Shown: piece after piece, positions 63,700-64,000 of the stretch
How positions within the stretch are numbered: position 1 is the stretch's first letter
Layout: each line of letters begins with the position of its first letter
Assembly: GCF_001685415.1 (NCBI RefSeq)
Contig: NZ_CP014989.1
Location: forward strand, 1,426,001 to 1,490,000
Source of the DNA: Serinicoccus hydrothermalis
GTDB lineage: Bacteria > Actinomycetota > Actinomycetes > Actinomycetales > Dermatophilaceae
DNA length: 64,000 nt
Reading direction: 5' to 3'
Program-made: the position numbers and the translations under genes
The notes under the pieces: model-generated
Databases searched by the model: none
What the model was told of the DNA's origin: nothing
Seen by the model: only the letters and a program-made list of their open reading frames with translations

Positions 63700-64000
63700 C
63701 AGCTCTCCTGCGTGGTCGTGTCGTCCGGGACGTTCGCGCTCTCGGGTATGCCCTCGCCGCCGTCGTCGCCCGTGCTCGCCTCCTGCGCGGCCTGCGCCGC
63801 CTCGGCGGTCCTCGTGCCCGCGCGGCGGCGCGCGACCCACCCGTCGACGTTGCGCTGCCGGGCCCGGGCGACCCCGATCTGGCCGGGCTCGACCCGGCCC
63901 TCGATCGTGGAGCCGGCGGCGACGTAGGCACCGTCGGCGATCTCGACGGGCGCGACGAGCACCGAGTCCGAGCCGACGAAGCTGTGCCGTCCGACGGTCG
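63699..64000 (-). CDS. glmU: Bifunctional GlmU, C-terminal end (5' part outside window)
   Basis: The last ~100 residues of N-acetylglucosamine-1-phosphate uridyltransferase/glucosamine-1-phosphate acetyltransferase. HSFVGSDSVLVAPVEIADGAYVAAGSTI is from the left-handed beta-helix acetyltransferase domain, followed by VARARQRNVDGWV and a polar, acidic tail of about 40 residues. Together with glmS in this window it supplies UDP-GlcNAc for the wall. Only the end of the gene is visible. Confidence 0.93.
   Translation of the reverse strand, partial: TVGRHSFVGSDSVLVAPVEIADGAYVAAGSTIEGRVEPGQIGVARARQRNVDGWVARRRAGTRTAEAAQAAQEASTGDDGGEGIPESANVPDDTTTQES

Overview
The window is chromosomal DNA from a very GC-rich actinobacterium (well over two thirds G+C by eye, few GTG/TTG surprises, mycothiol and wall-polymer genes present). 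Gene content and order point to Micrococcales, probably an Ornithinimicrobium/Serinicoccus-like or other Intrasporangiaceae-type organism; the assignment is inferred from gene content, not from a marker gene. No prophage, insertion sequence, integrase or CRISPR array was found. About 57 protein genes and one tRNA are described.

Layout. 1-2.6 kb: the 3' end of leuA, a VOC protein, a superoxide dismutase gene lacking its 5' third, and a Fur regulator. 2.6-7.4 kb: glmS-acpS-nnr and, divergently, coaA. 7.4-11.7 kb: an MFS exporter and surface/cell-wall genes. 11.9-18.4 kb: phoH, then a block collinear with Mycobacterium tuberculosis Rv1080c-Rv1086 (greA, DUF4307, mca, small membrane protein, hemolysin III, Z-prenyl synthase) but without an Rv1084 counterpart, followed by msrA. 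18.4-31.3 kb: a wall polyol-phosphate/teichoic-acid-like locus with a CDP-alcohol transferase, GT2, a pyruvyltransferase-like protein, two TarM-like GT4 enzymes, an acyltransferase, a cytidylyltransferase-dehydrogenase fusion and a TagF-like polymerase. 32.8-37.6 kb: oleA, oleBC fusion and oleD for long-chain olefin synthesis, then a thiolase followed by a 22-bp tandem repeat. 39-45 kb: membrane proteins, a secreted M14 carboxypeptidase, an unusual tRNA and a family-5 uracil-DNA glycosylase. 45.1-55.2 kb and 61-64 kb: the conserved actinobacterial order ppx-DUF501-ftsB-eno-mazG-(SurA-like)-mfd ... pth-rplY-prs-glmU. Between mfd and pth lies an envelope-stress cluster: TPM protein - PspA - TPM protein - TPM-like protein.

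Most unusual features: a run of 28 consecutive G immediately upstream of the second TPM gene (candidate phase-variable switch); an asymmetric octamer GGTATGCC/GGCATACC repeated about 49 times across genes and spacers, roughly 20-fold more than base composition predicts; three very long near-perfect inverted repeats, each at a convergent gene junction; a class-I tRNA with a UAA anticodon next to the one in-frame TTA codon noticed in the window; a 450-bp non-coding spacer packed with hairpins; and a terminator-like hairpin in the greA leader resembling the GraL arrangement.
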